A stretch of 64,000 nt of DNA from Ohtaekwangia sp036786105. GTDB taxonomy: Bacteria > Bacteroidota > Bacteroidia > Cytophagales > Cyclobacteriaceae. Of this stretch, positions 9,264-18,178 are shown piece after piece (positions within the stretch are counted from its first letter, which is position 1; the number at the start of each line of letters is the position of its first letter). The stretch is taken from the NCBI RefSeq assembly GCF_036786105.1, contig NZ_DAIQRQ010000002.1:170507-234506 (forward strand). The letters are read 5' to 3'. Under the pieces are notes generated by a model that was given only the letters and a program-made list of their open reading frames with translations, was not told the origin of the DNA and ran no database searches. The translations under genes and the position numbers were made by a program.

Positions 9264-11087
9264 ATGAACGAAGGCCGAAAAGAAGTTTTACAAATTGTTT
9301 TTGTTCTGATAGGAGTAGTTTTCCTGATAAAATTATTCTTCATCCAGATCGTAGAAGACAGCTATAAAAATATGGCGGGTGTTAATGCCATCCGCAAAGA
9401 AATTCAATATCCCATCCGCGGTATTATTAAAGATCGAAACGGTAAACTCATTGTATATAATAACCCGGAGTTCGACCTGATGGTGATCCTGCACGAAGTA
9501 AAACACTTCGACAGTGTTCGCTTCTGCCATGTGTTTGGCAAAACACAGGATGAGCTTCGCCAGTTGTTTAAAAATTTCTACACCGAGATCAGAAACAGAA
9601 AAGCAAACCAGTTTCAGCCGTTCCCTTTTCTTCGACAGCTCTCTACATACGATCTGGCGAAGATCCAGGATAATATAGATGAGTTCCCCGGCTTCTTTAT
9701 TCAAGACAGAACTACTCGTGCGTATGCAAGCAAGGCGGTGGCCAATGCTATCGGCTATGTAAGTGAAGTATCGAAAAGGCAGCTTGATAACGACAAGACC
9801 GGTATATATCGCCAGGGTGACTACATGGGGCAAAGCGGCCTCGAAGCATATTACGAAGAATATCTGCGCGGCAAACGCGGTGTAAAATATCTGATGCGCA
9901 ATAAAGATGGTGTAATCAAAGGCTCGTACGAAGACGGTAAATATGATACATTGTCAGTACCCGGCCAGGATCTTGTTTCTACCATAGACCTTAACTTGCA
10001 AGAGTACGGTGCATTTCTGTTGAACGGTAAAGCGGGAAGTATCATTGCGATCGAACCTTCTTCCGGAGAGATACTCGCCATGATATCCGGACCATCGTAT
10101 GATCCCAATCTCCTTACCGGGAAGAATTATAGCGAGAACTTTGTGATGATCAGCAATGATAGTCTCAAGCCGCTCTTTAACCGCCCGTTGATGGCGCAGT
10201 ATCGTCCGGGATCTATATTCAAGATTGCTCAGGCGATGGTGGCATTGCAAGAGGGTGTGATTACTCCAGAGACACGTATCAAATGCGATCGCTCCATCAT
10301 CAATTGTCACGGTCCACATTCAAATGAAGATTTGCGCGGTGCTATAGCAAACTCGTGTAATCCGTACTTCCACAATGTACTTCGCAGAATGCTGAACAAG
10401 GGCAAGGCAAACAATCCATTTGATGATACGCGTATAGGCTTGGAAGAATGGAACAAACACATCAGCAGCTTTGGCTTTGGCAAGCGCCTGGGTATAGATC
10501 TTCCCAATGAAAAGAGAGGTCTGGTGCCAAGCCCTGCTTATTACGATCGCGCTTATCGGGGTCGCCCGTGGAAGTTCTCCAATATATACTCAATTGCCAT
10601 TGGCGAAGGTGAGAACATGGTGGTGCCGTTGCAGATGGCTAACTTTGCGGCAACATTGGCTAATAAAGGATTTTATTATACGCCACACCTGGTAAAATCC
10701 GTTGGCAGCACAGGTATGCCGTTGCCTCAATATTTAGAGAAGCACTACACAACCATTGACTCTGCCAACTTCCGCATAGCACGCGATGCCATGCAGCGCG
10801 TGGTAGAGGCTGGCACAGCACAGTATCGAGCCAAGCTTAAAGATATAGTGGTGTGCGGTAAAACAGGTTCCGTGCAGAATGAACCGAACCCGGATCACTC
10901 TGTGTTTATAGCGTTTGCTCCGAAAGAAAATCCGAAGATCGCTATATCAGTATATGTAGAATATTCCGGTCAGGGTGGGCGTGCCGCTGCATCTATTGCC
11001 AGTTTGATGATTGAGAAATATCTCCTCGGCAAAACAGAGCGGCCGAATATAGAAGAGTATGTTTTGAAGGGTAAGTTCCTCCACTAA
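9264..11087 (+). CDS. mrdA: Penicillin-binding protein 2, peptidoglycan transpeptidase
   Basis: A 607-aa class B PBP of the elongasome. Residues ~8-30 form the membrane anchor and 40-200 the PBP dimerisation domain. In the transpeptidase domain the active-site Ser317 is in SIFK, the second motif is S364-C365-N366, and the third is K533-T534-G535. It cross-links lateral wall peptidoglycan with RodA as glycosyltransferase. A 190-base gap separates it from mreD; TAACTTTG at 9074-9081 in that gap matches the -7 promoter consensus but has no clear -33 partner. Confidence 0.97.
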   Translation: MNEGRKEVLQIVFVLIGVVFLIKLFFIQIVEDSYKNMAGVNAIRKEIQYPIRGIIKDRNGKLIVYNNPEFDLMVILHEVKHFDSVRFCHVFGKTQDELRQLFKNFYTEIRNRKANQFQPFPFLRQLSTYDLAKIQDNIDEFPGFFIQDRTTRAYASKAVANAIGYVSEVSKRQLDNDKTGIYRQGDYMGQSGLEAYYEEYLRGKRGVKYLMRNKDGVIKGSYEDGKYDTLSVPGQDLVSTIDLNLQEYGAFLLNGKAGSIIAIEPSSGEILAMISGPSYDPNLLTGKNYSENFVMISNDSLKPLFNRPLMAQYRPGSIFKIAQAMVALQEGVITPETRIKCDRSIINCHGPHSNEDLRGAIANSCNPYFHNVLRRMLNKGKANNPFDDTRIGLEEWNKHISSFGFGKRLGIDLPNEKRGLVPSPAYYDRAYRGRPWKFSNIYSIAIGEGENMVVPLQMANFAATLANKGFYYTPHLVKSVGSTGMPLPQYLEKHYTTIDSANFRIARDAMQRVVEAGTAQYRAKLKDIVVCGKTGSVQNEPNPDHSVFIAFAPKENPKIAISVYVEYSGQGGRAAASIASLMIEKYLLGKTERPNIEEYVLKGKFLH

Positions 11088-11103
11088 TAAACGTTGAAAG
11101 AAA

Positions 11104-12375
11104 TTGAGAAGAGACGAAATTATATCGCAGAAACTTGATTGGGTTACCGTACTCATTTATGGTCTCATGGTGTTCTGGGGCTGGCTGAATATATACTCTG
11201 CTACCTACGATGAAACTCAATCCATCTTCGATCTGTCGCTAAATTCAGGCAGGCAGATGATGTTCATTATAGCATCCATTGTGTTGATCCTGGCAATCCT
11301 CATCATCGACATGCGCTTTTATGAAACATTTGCCTACTTTATATATGGCGGAGTGTTGTTCCTGTTGTTGCTGGTACCGTTCATCGGTAAAGAGGTTGGT
11401 GGTAACAGGGCGTGGCTGGGCTTTGGATCATTTGGCGTGCAGCCTTCGGAGTTTGCCAAATTTGCAACAGCGCTCGTAGTAGCGAAATATATAGGCACGA
11501 TTGGATTTCGCATGGATAACCTGCGGAATCAGATTATACTCTTTGCGATGATAGGAGCTCCTATTTTGTTAATCCTTCTGCAAAAAGACTACGGTACAGC
11601 CATGGTATTTATGGTATTTCTGCTGGTGTTTTACCGCGAAGGCATGTCGCCATTTCTGTTGCTCGTAGGATTGGGTATGGCGGTTATTTTTATACTTACA
11701 CTATTGGTGGAAAACAACTGGATTTTGTTCGGAATAATTGCCGTGGCCTGGGCCATCACTATATATTTCAATCGCAGAAAGAAGATCAAGCGGCTCATAA
11801 TCATAACAGCAGGTGCATTAGTACTGGCATTCACCATTACCAGCGTTGAATTTATCTTCAACAACCTGTTGGAAGAACACCACCAGAAACGGGTAATGGT
11901 GTTGATCAACCCGGAGCTTGATCAGTTAGGTGCCGGGTACCACGTATATCAATCGAAAGTAGCGATTGGTAGTGGTGGCTTTTTTGGAAAGGGATTTTTG
12001 AAAGGCACACAAACGAAGTTGAAATTTGTGCCGGAGCAGTATACCGATTTTATCTTCTGCACTATTGGTGAAGAGCACGGATGGGTAGGAAGCCTGTTTA
12101 TGGTGGCGTTGTTTATGGCATTGCTCTTGCGCGTAGTCTATCTGGCCGAGCGACAGAAAAACCGGTTCGCGCGGGTATATGGTTACTCAGTGGCGTGTAT
12201 ACTATTTTTTCACTTTGCCACGAACATTGCCATGACGATCGGGTTATTCCCGGTAATTGGTATACCATTGCCATTCTTTAGTTATGGAGGTTCCTCGCTA
12301 CTGAGTTTTACCGTGTTGCTCTTTATCCTGCTGAAGCTGGATGCACACAGAATGCACGTACTGCAGCGGCTTTGA
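11104..12375 (+). CDS. rodA: RodA, SEDS peptidoglycan glycosyltransferase
   Basis: A 423-aa polytopic SEDS protein. Family blocks are GGNRAWLGFGSFGVQPSEFAK (the catalytic SEDS loop), KDYGTA, GEEHGWVGS and the C-terminal GIPLPFFSYGGSS. It polymerises glycan strands together with PBP2. The start must be TTG at 11104: an in-frame TGA lies at 11095-11097, and the next ATG at about 11164 would remove most of helix 1. The gene follows mrdA after 16 bases. Confidence 0.95.
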   Translation: MRRDEIISQKLDWVTVLIYGLMVFWGWLNIYSATYDETQSIFDLSLNSGRQMMFIIASIVLILAILIIDMRFYETFAYFIYGGVLFLLLLVPFIGKEVGGNRAWLGFGSFGVQPSEFAKFATALVVAKYIGTIGFRMDNLRNQIILFAMIGAPILLILLQKDYGTAMVFMVFLLVFYREGMSPFLLLVGLGMAVIFILTLLVENNWILFGIIAVAWAITIYFNRRKKIKRLIIITAGALVLAFTITSVEFIFNNLLEEHHQKRVMVLINPELDQLGAGYHVYQSKVAIGSGGFFGKGFLKGTQTKLKFVPEQYTDFIFCTIGEEHGWVGSLFMVALFMALLLRVVYLAERQKNRFARVYGYSVACILFFHFATNIAMTIGLFPVIGIPLPFFSYGGSSLLSFTVLLFILLKLDAHRMHVLQRL

Positions 12376-12400
12376 TAAGTTTAATTATAGATACAAATAA

Positions 12401-12423
12401 AAATCCCGGATGAGCCGGGATTT
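12401..12423. terminator. Bidirectional terminator between rodA and frr
   Basis: AAATCCCGG (12401-12409) pairs with CCGGGATTT (12415-12423) around a 5-base loop. T-rich sequence follows on the plus strand (TTTTTG) and on the minus strand (TTTTATTTG), so it can end both convergent transcripts. Confidence 0.85.
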
Positions 12424-12453
12424 TTGTTTATGATTATAGCGGTTGATCTTGGA

Positions 12454-13008
12454 CTATACCGTCATGATCTCGGCTTCTTTTTTCTTCATCAGCGCATCAA
12501 CCTTTATAATGAAGTCGTCAGTCATCTTTTGAACTTTCTCTTCCGCATTCTTTACATCATCTTCAGACACACCTTTGATCTTCTTCAGTTGTTCGTTGGT
12601 ATCCTTGCGGATGTTACGAATGCTCACCTTGCCGTGTTCGCATTCCTGGCCAACTTGCTTTACCAGTTGTTTGCGTCTTTCTTCCGTAAGCATCGGTATG
12701 TTGATGATTACCTGCTGACCATCATTTTGAGGATTCAACCCCAGGTTACCATTGATGATGGCTTTCTCAATTTCCTGGATCATTCCTTTCTCCCACGGCT
12801 TAACAAAAAGTGTACGGGCATCCGGAGAGGTAACGGAGGCCACTTGGTTCAGTGGTGTCATGGCGCCATAATAACTAACCTGCAAGCCATCCAGCATAGC
12901 GGGGTTGGCTTTGCCGGCACGGATCTTTGTAAGCTCATGACCAACGTGATTTAATGCCTTGGTCATCGATTCGCGGGCATCTTCCAGATATAGTTCAATC
13001 TCTTCCAT
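12454..13008 (-). CDS. frr: Ribosome recycling factor
   Basis: A 184-aa protein of normal RRF length that, with EF-G, splits post-termination ribosomes. Typical blocks: HELTKIRAGKANPAMLDG near residue 30, IPMLTEERRKQLVKQ near 110 and the coiled C-terminal helix with KKIKG...DDVKNAEEK. It lies 52 bases downstream of pyrH, an order found in most bacteria. A TAAATTTG box on the minus strand at 13038-13045 may give it a second promoter. Confidence 0.97.
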   Translation of the reverse strand: MEEIELYLEDARESMTKALNHVGHELTKIRAGKANPAMLDGLQVSYYGAMTPLNQVASVTSPDARTLFVKPWEKGMIQEIEKAIINGNLGLNPQNDGQQVIINIPMLTEERRKQLVKQVGQECEHGKVSIRNIRKDTNEQLKKIKGVSEDDVKNAEEKVQKMTDDFIIKVDALMKKKEAEIMTV

Positions 13009-13060
13009 AAAAGAAAATATGAGTATGAGTTCGTTTACAAATTTAGATTCGTGATGTTAA

Positions 13061-13768
13061 TTAGCTGATCAACGTACCAGCTTCTTCACCATTCACCACT
13101 TTCAATAAATTACCTTTCTTGTTCATATCGAAAACAATGATCGGCAACTTGTTTTCTTTGCAAAGAGTAAAGGCAGTCATGTCCATAATGTTGAGATTTT
13201 TCTCATACGCTTCCTGGAACGACAGCTTGCTATAACGCACAGCATCCGGAAACTTTTCCGGGTCTTTAGTATAAACACCATCTACACGTGTGCCTTTGAG
13301 CACCACGTTTGCCTGCACTTCAATAGCGCGTAAGCTGGCTGTAGAGTCTGTTGTGAAGTATGGATTACCAATACCCGCACCGAAAATAACGATTCTTCCT
13401 TTTTCCAGGTGGCGTATTGCCCGGCGTCTGATGAATGGCTCGCACACCTGTTCCATTTTTATACCAGCCATGAGGCGGGTAAACATACCATGACGTTCGA
13501 GCGCACTTTGCAATGCCATAGCATTGATCACCGTAGCCAGCATACCCATGTAGTCGCCCTGCACACGGTCTATACCCAGCGCCTCTGCCTGGCCACCTCT
13601 GAAAATATTTCCTCCACCAATTACAATGGCAATTTCTACACCCTGATTCTTGATGGTTCTGATTTCTTCACAATACTGCTCCAGCACATTGGGATCGATA
13701 TTGGTGTTTTTGGAAGATCCTTGCAATGCTTCACCACTGAGTTTGAGGAGGATACGCTTATACTTCAT
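13061..13768 (-). CDS. pyrH: UMP kinase
   Basis: A 235-aa amino-acid-kinase-fold enzyme converting UMP to UDP. Motifs: the phosphate loop KLSGEALQG at residues 8-16, VIGGGNIFRG, the UMP-binding DYMGMLATVINA and GAGIGNPYFTTDSTA. The length is normal. Upstream, positions 13769-13981 contain no gene and should hold its promoter. Confidence 0.97.
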   Translation of the reverse strand: MKYKRILLKLSGEALQGSSKNTNIDPNVLEQYCEEIRTIKNQGVEIAIVIGGGNIFRGGQAEALGIDRVQGDYMGMLATVINAMALQSALERHGMFTRLMAGIKMEQVCEPFIRRRAIRHLEKGRIVIFGAGIGNPYFTTDSTASLRAIEVQANVVLKGTRVDGVYTKDPEKFPDAVRYSKLSFQEAYEKNLNIMDMTAFTLCKENKLPIIVFDMNKKGNLLKVVNGEEAGTLIS

Positions 13769-13981
13769 TCGTATGTTGGGTTGATTATACAGCGAAATTG
13801 GCGCAATATATTCAAAGCACAGGGCTTTCTAAAATTCCGCAACAAAGTACGGGAAATGAAATATGGGATTTTTTTACTGTTCGGCCATGCATTTGGTATA
13901 CGCACGGAAGGGAGGGTGCTTCAAGAGTCCAGCCGGAGTTTAATACACCGTTAGCCCTACACGCCCGGTTATTGGCTGCGT

Positions 13982-14476
13982 TTAGAACTCGATCAACACC
14001 TGATTTTTTTCTACGCTATCGCCTTTCTTCACTTTCACATTTTTAACCGTTCCCTCGCCTGGCGATTTGATGATGTTCTCCATCTTCATCGCTTCCAGTA
14101 TCAGCAACGGATCGTTTTGCTTTACAACATCGCCGGCTTTCACTTTCAGATCAATGATCAGCCCGGGCATAGGGGCCTTTAATAAATTCATCTTGCCAGC
14201 AGCACCGTTGGCCATGCCCATCTTTTCCAGCAACAAGTCAAATTTATCTTTGAGGGCCACGGTATATATTCTGCCGTTTACTTTAATCGTAAAGGTTTTG
14301 GTGGCGGCATCGGTCTTTACCACTTCAGCACGATAACTTTTCTGTTCATACAAAATATGAAAATATCCATCGCCAACCTTTACCAGGTCCCAGCTCAGAG
14401 GACTTCCGTTAACTGTAAATCCATCATCGGAAGAAGCGATATCGAAATTCTTTTTGTTGACTGTAGCCTTGAACAT
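13982..14476 (-). CDS. Biotin/lipoyl-attachment carrier protein of an acyl-CoA carboxylase
   Basis: 164 aa. The last ~75 residues form a biotinyl domain with EAMKM at 128-132; Lys131 is the expected biotinylation site, and APMPGLI marks the start of the hammerhead fold. The N-terminal ~95 residues lack the usual AccB Ala/Pro linker and match the carrier subunits found with propionyl/methylcrotonyl-CoA carboxylase or oxaloacetate-decarboxylase-type complexes. No carboxylase subunit lies next to it, so the partner is unknown. Confidence 0.85.
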   Translation of the reverse strand: MFKATVNKKNFDIASSDDGFTVNGSPLSWDLVKVGDGYFHILYEQKSYRAEVVKTDAATKTFTIKVNGRIYTVALKDKFDLLLEKMGMANGAAGKMNLLKAPMPGLIIDLKVKAGDVVKQNDPLLILEAMKMENIIKSPGEGTVKNVKVKKGDSVEKNQVLIEF

Positions 14477-14633
14477 ATCCTAAAATTATTGCACCCGTAA
14501 ATGTGCAAATTATTCCCGATAAGGATAAGTAATTCAACGATTTCGATTCAGGCAGGCGGTCCAGTAATTCCGGTTGCTGACAATCTTTTTTGCAAAATCG
14601 GTTTTTATGCTTTTAACTTTGTGCTGTCGAAAG

Positions 14634-14712
14634 ACGAGGGGTGCCTTAATATAACGGGCTGAGATTATACCCAATGAACCTGATGCCGGTAATGCGGCCG
14701 AAGGGAGGCAAG
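14634..14712 (+). promoter_or_regulatory. TPP riboswitch (THI element)
   Basis: Conserved elements occur in the right order: GGGGTGCC (14638-14645), GGGCTGAGATTATACCC (14656-14672), TGAACCTGATGCCGGTAATG (from 14675) and GCGGCCGAAGGGA. These form the P1-P5 core that binds thiamine pyrophosphate. The sensor ends about 60 bases before the ATG of the TonB-dependent receptor. A weak hairpin (14720-14745) follows, with no strong T-run, so control may be at translation initiation. The receptor should be repressed when TPP is plentiful. Confidence 0.92.
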
Positions 14713-14771
14713 GTTAAACGTACGCAGAGCATTCCCCTGTGCGCTGTTAGTTTAAACCACATTTTAAAAAA

Positions 14772-17228
14772 ATGTACAAGGTAATTTTTATGGCAGCAAC
14801 GGTGCTGTTGTCGTTGCGCGTGCATGCGCAGGAGTTTTCGGTTACGGGAAGCGTTCGTGATTCCCGGAGCAATCAGTTATTAACAGGCGCATCGCTGCAA
14901 CTGGAAGGCACGAATTATATAGCCGTGAGCGATGCCTTTGGAAGGTACCGGTTTGAAAAAATACCGGCAGGCGAATATACCCTGATGACACGCTTTATCG
15001 GATATGCTGATAAAACGGAGAAAGTAAATGTATCTTCTAACACTGAGCTTAACGTTCGTCTCGAAGAAACCTTTGTGATGACCGATGAAGTAGTAGTATC
15101 CGCTACGCGTGCCGATGAAAAGACCCCGGCTACATTTACAAACGTAAACAAGGACGCCATCCAGAAGCAAAACTTCGGGCAGGATTTACCTTTATTGCTC
15201 AACTGGACTCCATCTGCCGTAACAACTTCCGATGCAGGTGCTGGTGTAGGCTATACCGGCATTCGCATTCGCGGAAGCGATGCCACGCGCATCAATGTAA
15301 CGGTAAATGGTATACCCTATAACGATGCAGAGTCGCTCGGAACATTTTGGGTGGATGTGCCAGATATAGCAGCATCGTCACAAAGTGTACAAGTGCAACG
15401 TGGTGTGGGTACATCTACCAATGGCGGTGGTGCATTTGGTGCCACTATAAATTTGCAAACCAACACTCGCAATGACAAGCCGTATGCTACCATTATGTCA
15501 TCGGCAGGTTCGTTTGGAACGTTTCGTAACAGTGCATCTTTTGGTACAGGGTTATTGGACGATCATTGGGTAATTGACGGACGTGTTTCAAAAATTGTAT
15601 CCGATGGTTTTATAGACCGCGCCACTTCCGATCTGCAATCGTATTATTTCTCCGCCGGATATTATGCGGGCAATACGATGATCAAAGCCATCACCTTCGG
15701 TGGCAAAGAGCGAACATACCAGGCGTGGTATGGCGTGCCGCAATCGCGCCTCAACAACGATGTAGAGGCCATGCTCACTACCGCTTCCAACGAAGGATGG
15801 AACGAAGCACAAACGCAGAATTTGCTGAACTCCAACAGTCGTACATTCAATCCCTATACTTATAAAAACCAGGTGGATGATTATCGCCAGGATCATTATC
15901 AGCTGCATTTCTCACAACATATAGCCGATGGTTTTTCAGCAAACGTATCGCTGCACTATACACCGGGTAAGGGCTATTATGAAGAATATCGGTACAATCA
16001 AAAATTCTCGAGCTATGGATTATCACCGGTGGTAATTGGCGATTCCACGATTCAATCAACCGATCTTGTGCGCAGGCGTTGGCTGAACAATGATTTTTAT
16101 GGATTTACCTATTCGCTCAACTACGAGAAGAATAAAGTGAATGCTATACTGGGCGGTGCATGGAATCGCTACGATGGCGATCATTATGGTCAGATTATCT
16201 GGGCACAGGTATCGCCTGTTCCTACAGAATATCAATACTATTTTAACAATGGCGACAAGCGCGATTTTAATATATATGGTAAAACTACCTATGCGTTTAC
16301 CGATCGGCTGAATGGCTATATCGATCTTCAATATCGCAGGGTAACGTATAAGGCGGCCGGTACTGAGAACGAGCAGAATACTATTGCTATTGATAAGGAA
16401 TTTAACTTCTTCAATCCGAAGGCTGGCGTTACATATGCTGTCAATGAAAATCAAACCGTATATGCATCGTATAGTGTAGCAAACCGTGAACCGGTGCGTG
16501 ATGATTTTGTGGCTGCCCTTCCGGGACAAGATCCTCGTGCCGAGCGCCTGCATAACCTGGAAGCAGGATATAAAGTAATGGGAAGAACCTATATGCTGAA
16601 AGCCAACTATTACCTGATGGACTATAAAGACCAGTTGGTACTCACAGGACAATTGAATGATGTGGGAGCTTCCATTCGCACCAATGTGAATAATAGTTAC
16701 CGCATGGGTATAGAGCTGGAAGGGGCGCTTAAAATTTCGGAGCGACTCTCGTGGAATGCGAACGTTACACTGAGCCGCAACAAAATCAAAAATTTCACAG
16801 AAGTATATTACGACTACGGTGCAAACTTCGATGAGTATAACGAGGTGCGCAAGCAATATCACAATACCGACATTTCCTTCTCGCCAAACGTAATTGCAGG
16901 ATCGGGCCTCAACTATAAACCCTTCCGCGGACTGGAAGCTACATTGCTTACCAAATACGTTGGGCGTCAATACCTCGATAATACCTCGAATGCCAGCCGC
17001 AGCATCGGCTCGTATGTAGTGAACGATGTGCGCCTTACGTACACCATTCAACCGACTTTCATGAAAGAGATCGTGTTAAGTTTTCTGCTGAATAACATCC
17101 TGGCCGAGAAATATGCTTCCAACGGGTATACCTGGGGTTATGCGGCCGGTACGCAATTGTACCGCGAGAACTATTATTATCCCCAGGCCGGGCGGAATTT
17201 TATGGCTATGCTAACGTTGAAGTTTTAA
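14772..17228 (+). CDS. TonB-dependent outer-membrane receptor, probably for thiamine compounds
   Basis: 818 aa. Signal peptide residues 1-20 (ends VHAQ); CarboxypepD_reg-like module ~23-110; TonB plug ~115-235 (VVSATR, IRIRGSDATRINVTVNGIP, VQRGVGTSTNGGGAFGA); and a 22-strand-type barrel ending in the aromatic NFMAMLTLKF. It imports a ligand across the outer membrane with TonB energy. The ligand is inferred from the TPP riboswitch in its leader: thiamine, TPP or a precursor. No inner-membrane PnuT/ThiT-type transporter or thi gene lies in the window. Confidence 0.9.
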   Translation: MYKVIFMAATVLLSLRVHAQEFSVTGSVRDSRSNQLLTGASLQLEGTNYIAVSDAFGRYRFEKIPAGEYTLMTRFIGYADKTEKVNVSSNTELNVRLEETFVMTDEVVVSATRADEKTPATFTNVNKDAIQKQNFGQDLPLLLNWTPSAVTTSDAGAGVGYTGIRIRGSDATRINVTVNGIPYNDAESLGTFWVDVPDIAASSQSVQVQRGVGTSTNGGGAFGATINLQTNTRNDKPYATIMSSAGSFGTFRNSASFGTGLLDDHWVIDGRVSKIVSDGFIDRATSDLQSYYFSAGYYAGNTMIKAITFGGKERTYQAWYGVPQSRLNNDVEAMLTTASNEGWNEAQTQNLLNSNSRTFNPYTYKNQVDDYRQDHYQLHFSQHIADGFSANVSLHYTPGKGYYEEYRYNQKFSSYGLSPVVIGDSTIQSTDLVRRRWLNNDFYGFTYSLNYEKNKVNAILGGAWNRYDGDHYGQIIWAQVSPVPTEYQYYFNNGDKRDFNIYGKTTYAFTDRLNGYIDLQYRRVTYKAAGTENEQNTIAIDKEFNFFNPKAGVTYAVNENQTVYASYSVANREPVRDDFVAALPGQDPRAERLHNLEAGYKVMGRTYMLKANYYLMDYKDQLVLTGQLNDVGASIRTNVNNSYRMGIELEGALKISERLSWNANVTLSRNKIKNFTEVYYDYGANFDEYNEVRKQYHNTDISFSPNVIAGSGLNYKPFRGLEATLLTKYVGRQYLDNTSNASRSIGSYVVNDVRLTYTIQPTFMKEIVLSFLLNNILAEKYASNGYTWGYAAGTQLYRENYYYPQAGRNFMAMLTLKF

Positions 17229-17237
17229 TTCTTCTTT

Positions 17238-17275
17238 AATAAACCTTCCGGGGCTTTACACCTGGAAGGTTTATT
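17238..17275. terminator. Perfect 12-bp hairpin after the TonB receptor
   Basis: AATAAACCTTCC (17238-17249) is the exact reverse complement of GGAAGGTTTATT (17264-17275), with a 14-base loop. It begins 9 bases after the receptor stop. There is only a weak T tail. It probably ends the riboswitch-controlled transcript before the prenyltransferase gene. Confidence 0.65.
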
Positions 17276-17300
17276 CCTTAATTTGCCATGCAGGTATATC

Positions 17301-18158
17301 ATGGCTTCCATTAACCGTACGCGCACATTTATTGAATCATTGCTGAAGCTCACACGTTTTGGCAACTTGGTTATTATTGGCATTGCGCAATATTTCACTG
17401 CCGGTTTTCTTATAGACAAAACCTTGCCGGGCGACATTCGTCTCTTCCTGCTTTCTGCATCCACCATTGTTATTGCTGCGGCAGGATACGTTATTAATGA
17501 TTACTACGATGTAAAGATCGATTACATCAACAAGCCGGATCGCGTTGTCATTGGCCGGAATATACCGCGCAGGTATGCTATTCTTTTTCATGTAGTGCTT
17601 TCGGGTGCAGGTATTTTACTGGGGTTATTTCTTTCGTGGAGAATAGCAGCCATCAATGTGATGTCAGTATTCTTGCTCTGGCTATATTCCAATAATCTCA
17701 AACGCCTTCCGTTTATCGGTAACTTTTCGGTGGCATTGCTCACCGGCTTGTCGATCTGGATTGTTGACCTGCTATATTATCGCGGCAGCGCACTCATTCT
17801 GATCTATGCCAGCTTTGCATTTTTTATGACGCTGGTGCGCGAGATCATAAAGGATATGGAAGACCTGAAAGGCGACAATACATTTGGATGCAGAACACTT
17901 CCTATTGTTTGGGGACTAAGGCGAACCAAGTTTGTTATATACCTGATCATTGCAGTCTTCGCCATCACAGTATTGCTGCTTAATCATTTTTATAAAGCCC
18001 TGCCAATTCAATACTACGTTATTTTCCTGTTTGTGCCGCTGCTAATTTTGTTATATCGCCTGGTGCTTGCCGACACCACCAAAGATTTTAACACGCTAAG
18101 CACAGTTTGTAAAATAATTATGCTGTTCGGCATCCTCAGCATGGCGTTTGTTCAATAA
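17301..18158 (+). CDS. UbiA-family prenyltransferase
   Basis: A 285-aa polytopic membrane protein with about nine helices. The two Asp-rich motifs of the superfamily are present: NDYYDVKID (N66, D67, D70, D74) and DMEDLKGD (D185, D188, D192), which bind the prenyl diphosphate through Mg2+. Members in Bacteroidota are usually annotated as geranylgeranylglycerol-phosphate geranylgeranyltransferase-like; menaquinone or heme branches cannot be ruled out. The ATG at 17301 is chosen over a TTG at 17283, which adds six residues. Confidence 0.85.
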   Translation: MASINRTRTFIESLLKLTRFGNLVIIGIAQYFTAGFLIDKTLPGDIRLFLLSASTIVIAAAGYVINDYYDVKIDYINKPDRVVIGRNIPRRYAILFHVVLSGAGILLGLFLSWRIAAINVMSVFLLWLYSNNLKRLPFIGNFSVALLTGLSIWIVDLLYYRGSALILIYASFAFFMTLVREIIKDMEDLKGDNTFGCRTLPIVWGLRRTKFVIYLIIAVFAITVLLLNHFYKALPIQYYVIFLFVPLLILLYRLVLADTTKDFNTLSTVCKIIMLFGILSMAFVQ

Positions 18159-18178
18159 CCGCCAAGGCATCACAAAAA

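Noticed and set aside
12424..12954. Long plus-strand open frame of 176 codons
   Set aside because: It lies antisense to frr, whose product is unmistakable; composition is that of a reverse-strand shadow.
13409..13954. Plus-strand open frame of 181 codons
   Set aside because: Antisense to pyrH and its upstream region; no protein features.
16056..17051. Minus-strand open frame of 331 codons
   Set aside because: Antisense to the TonB-dependent receptor barrel; no start context, and the translation has no domain-like pattern.
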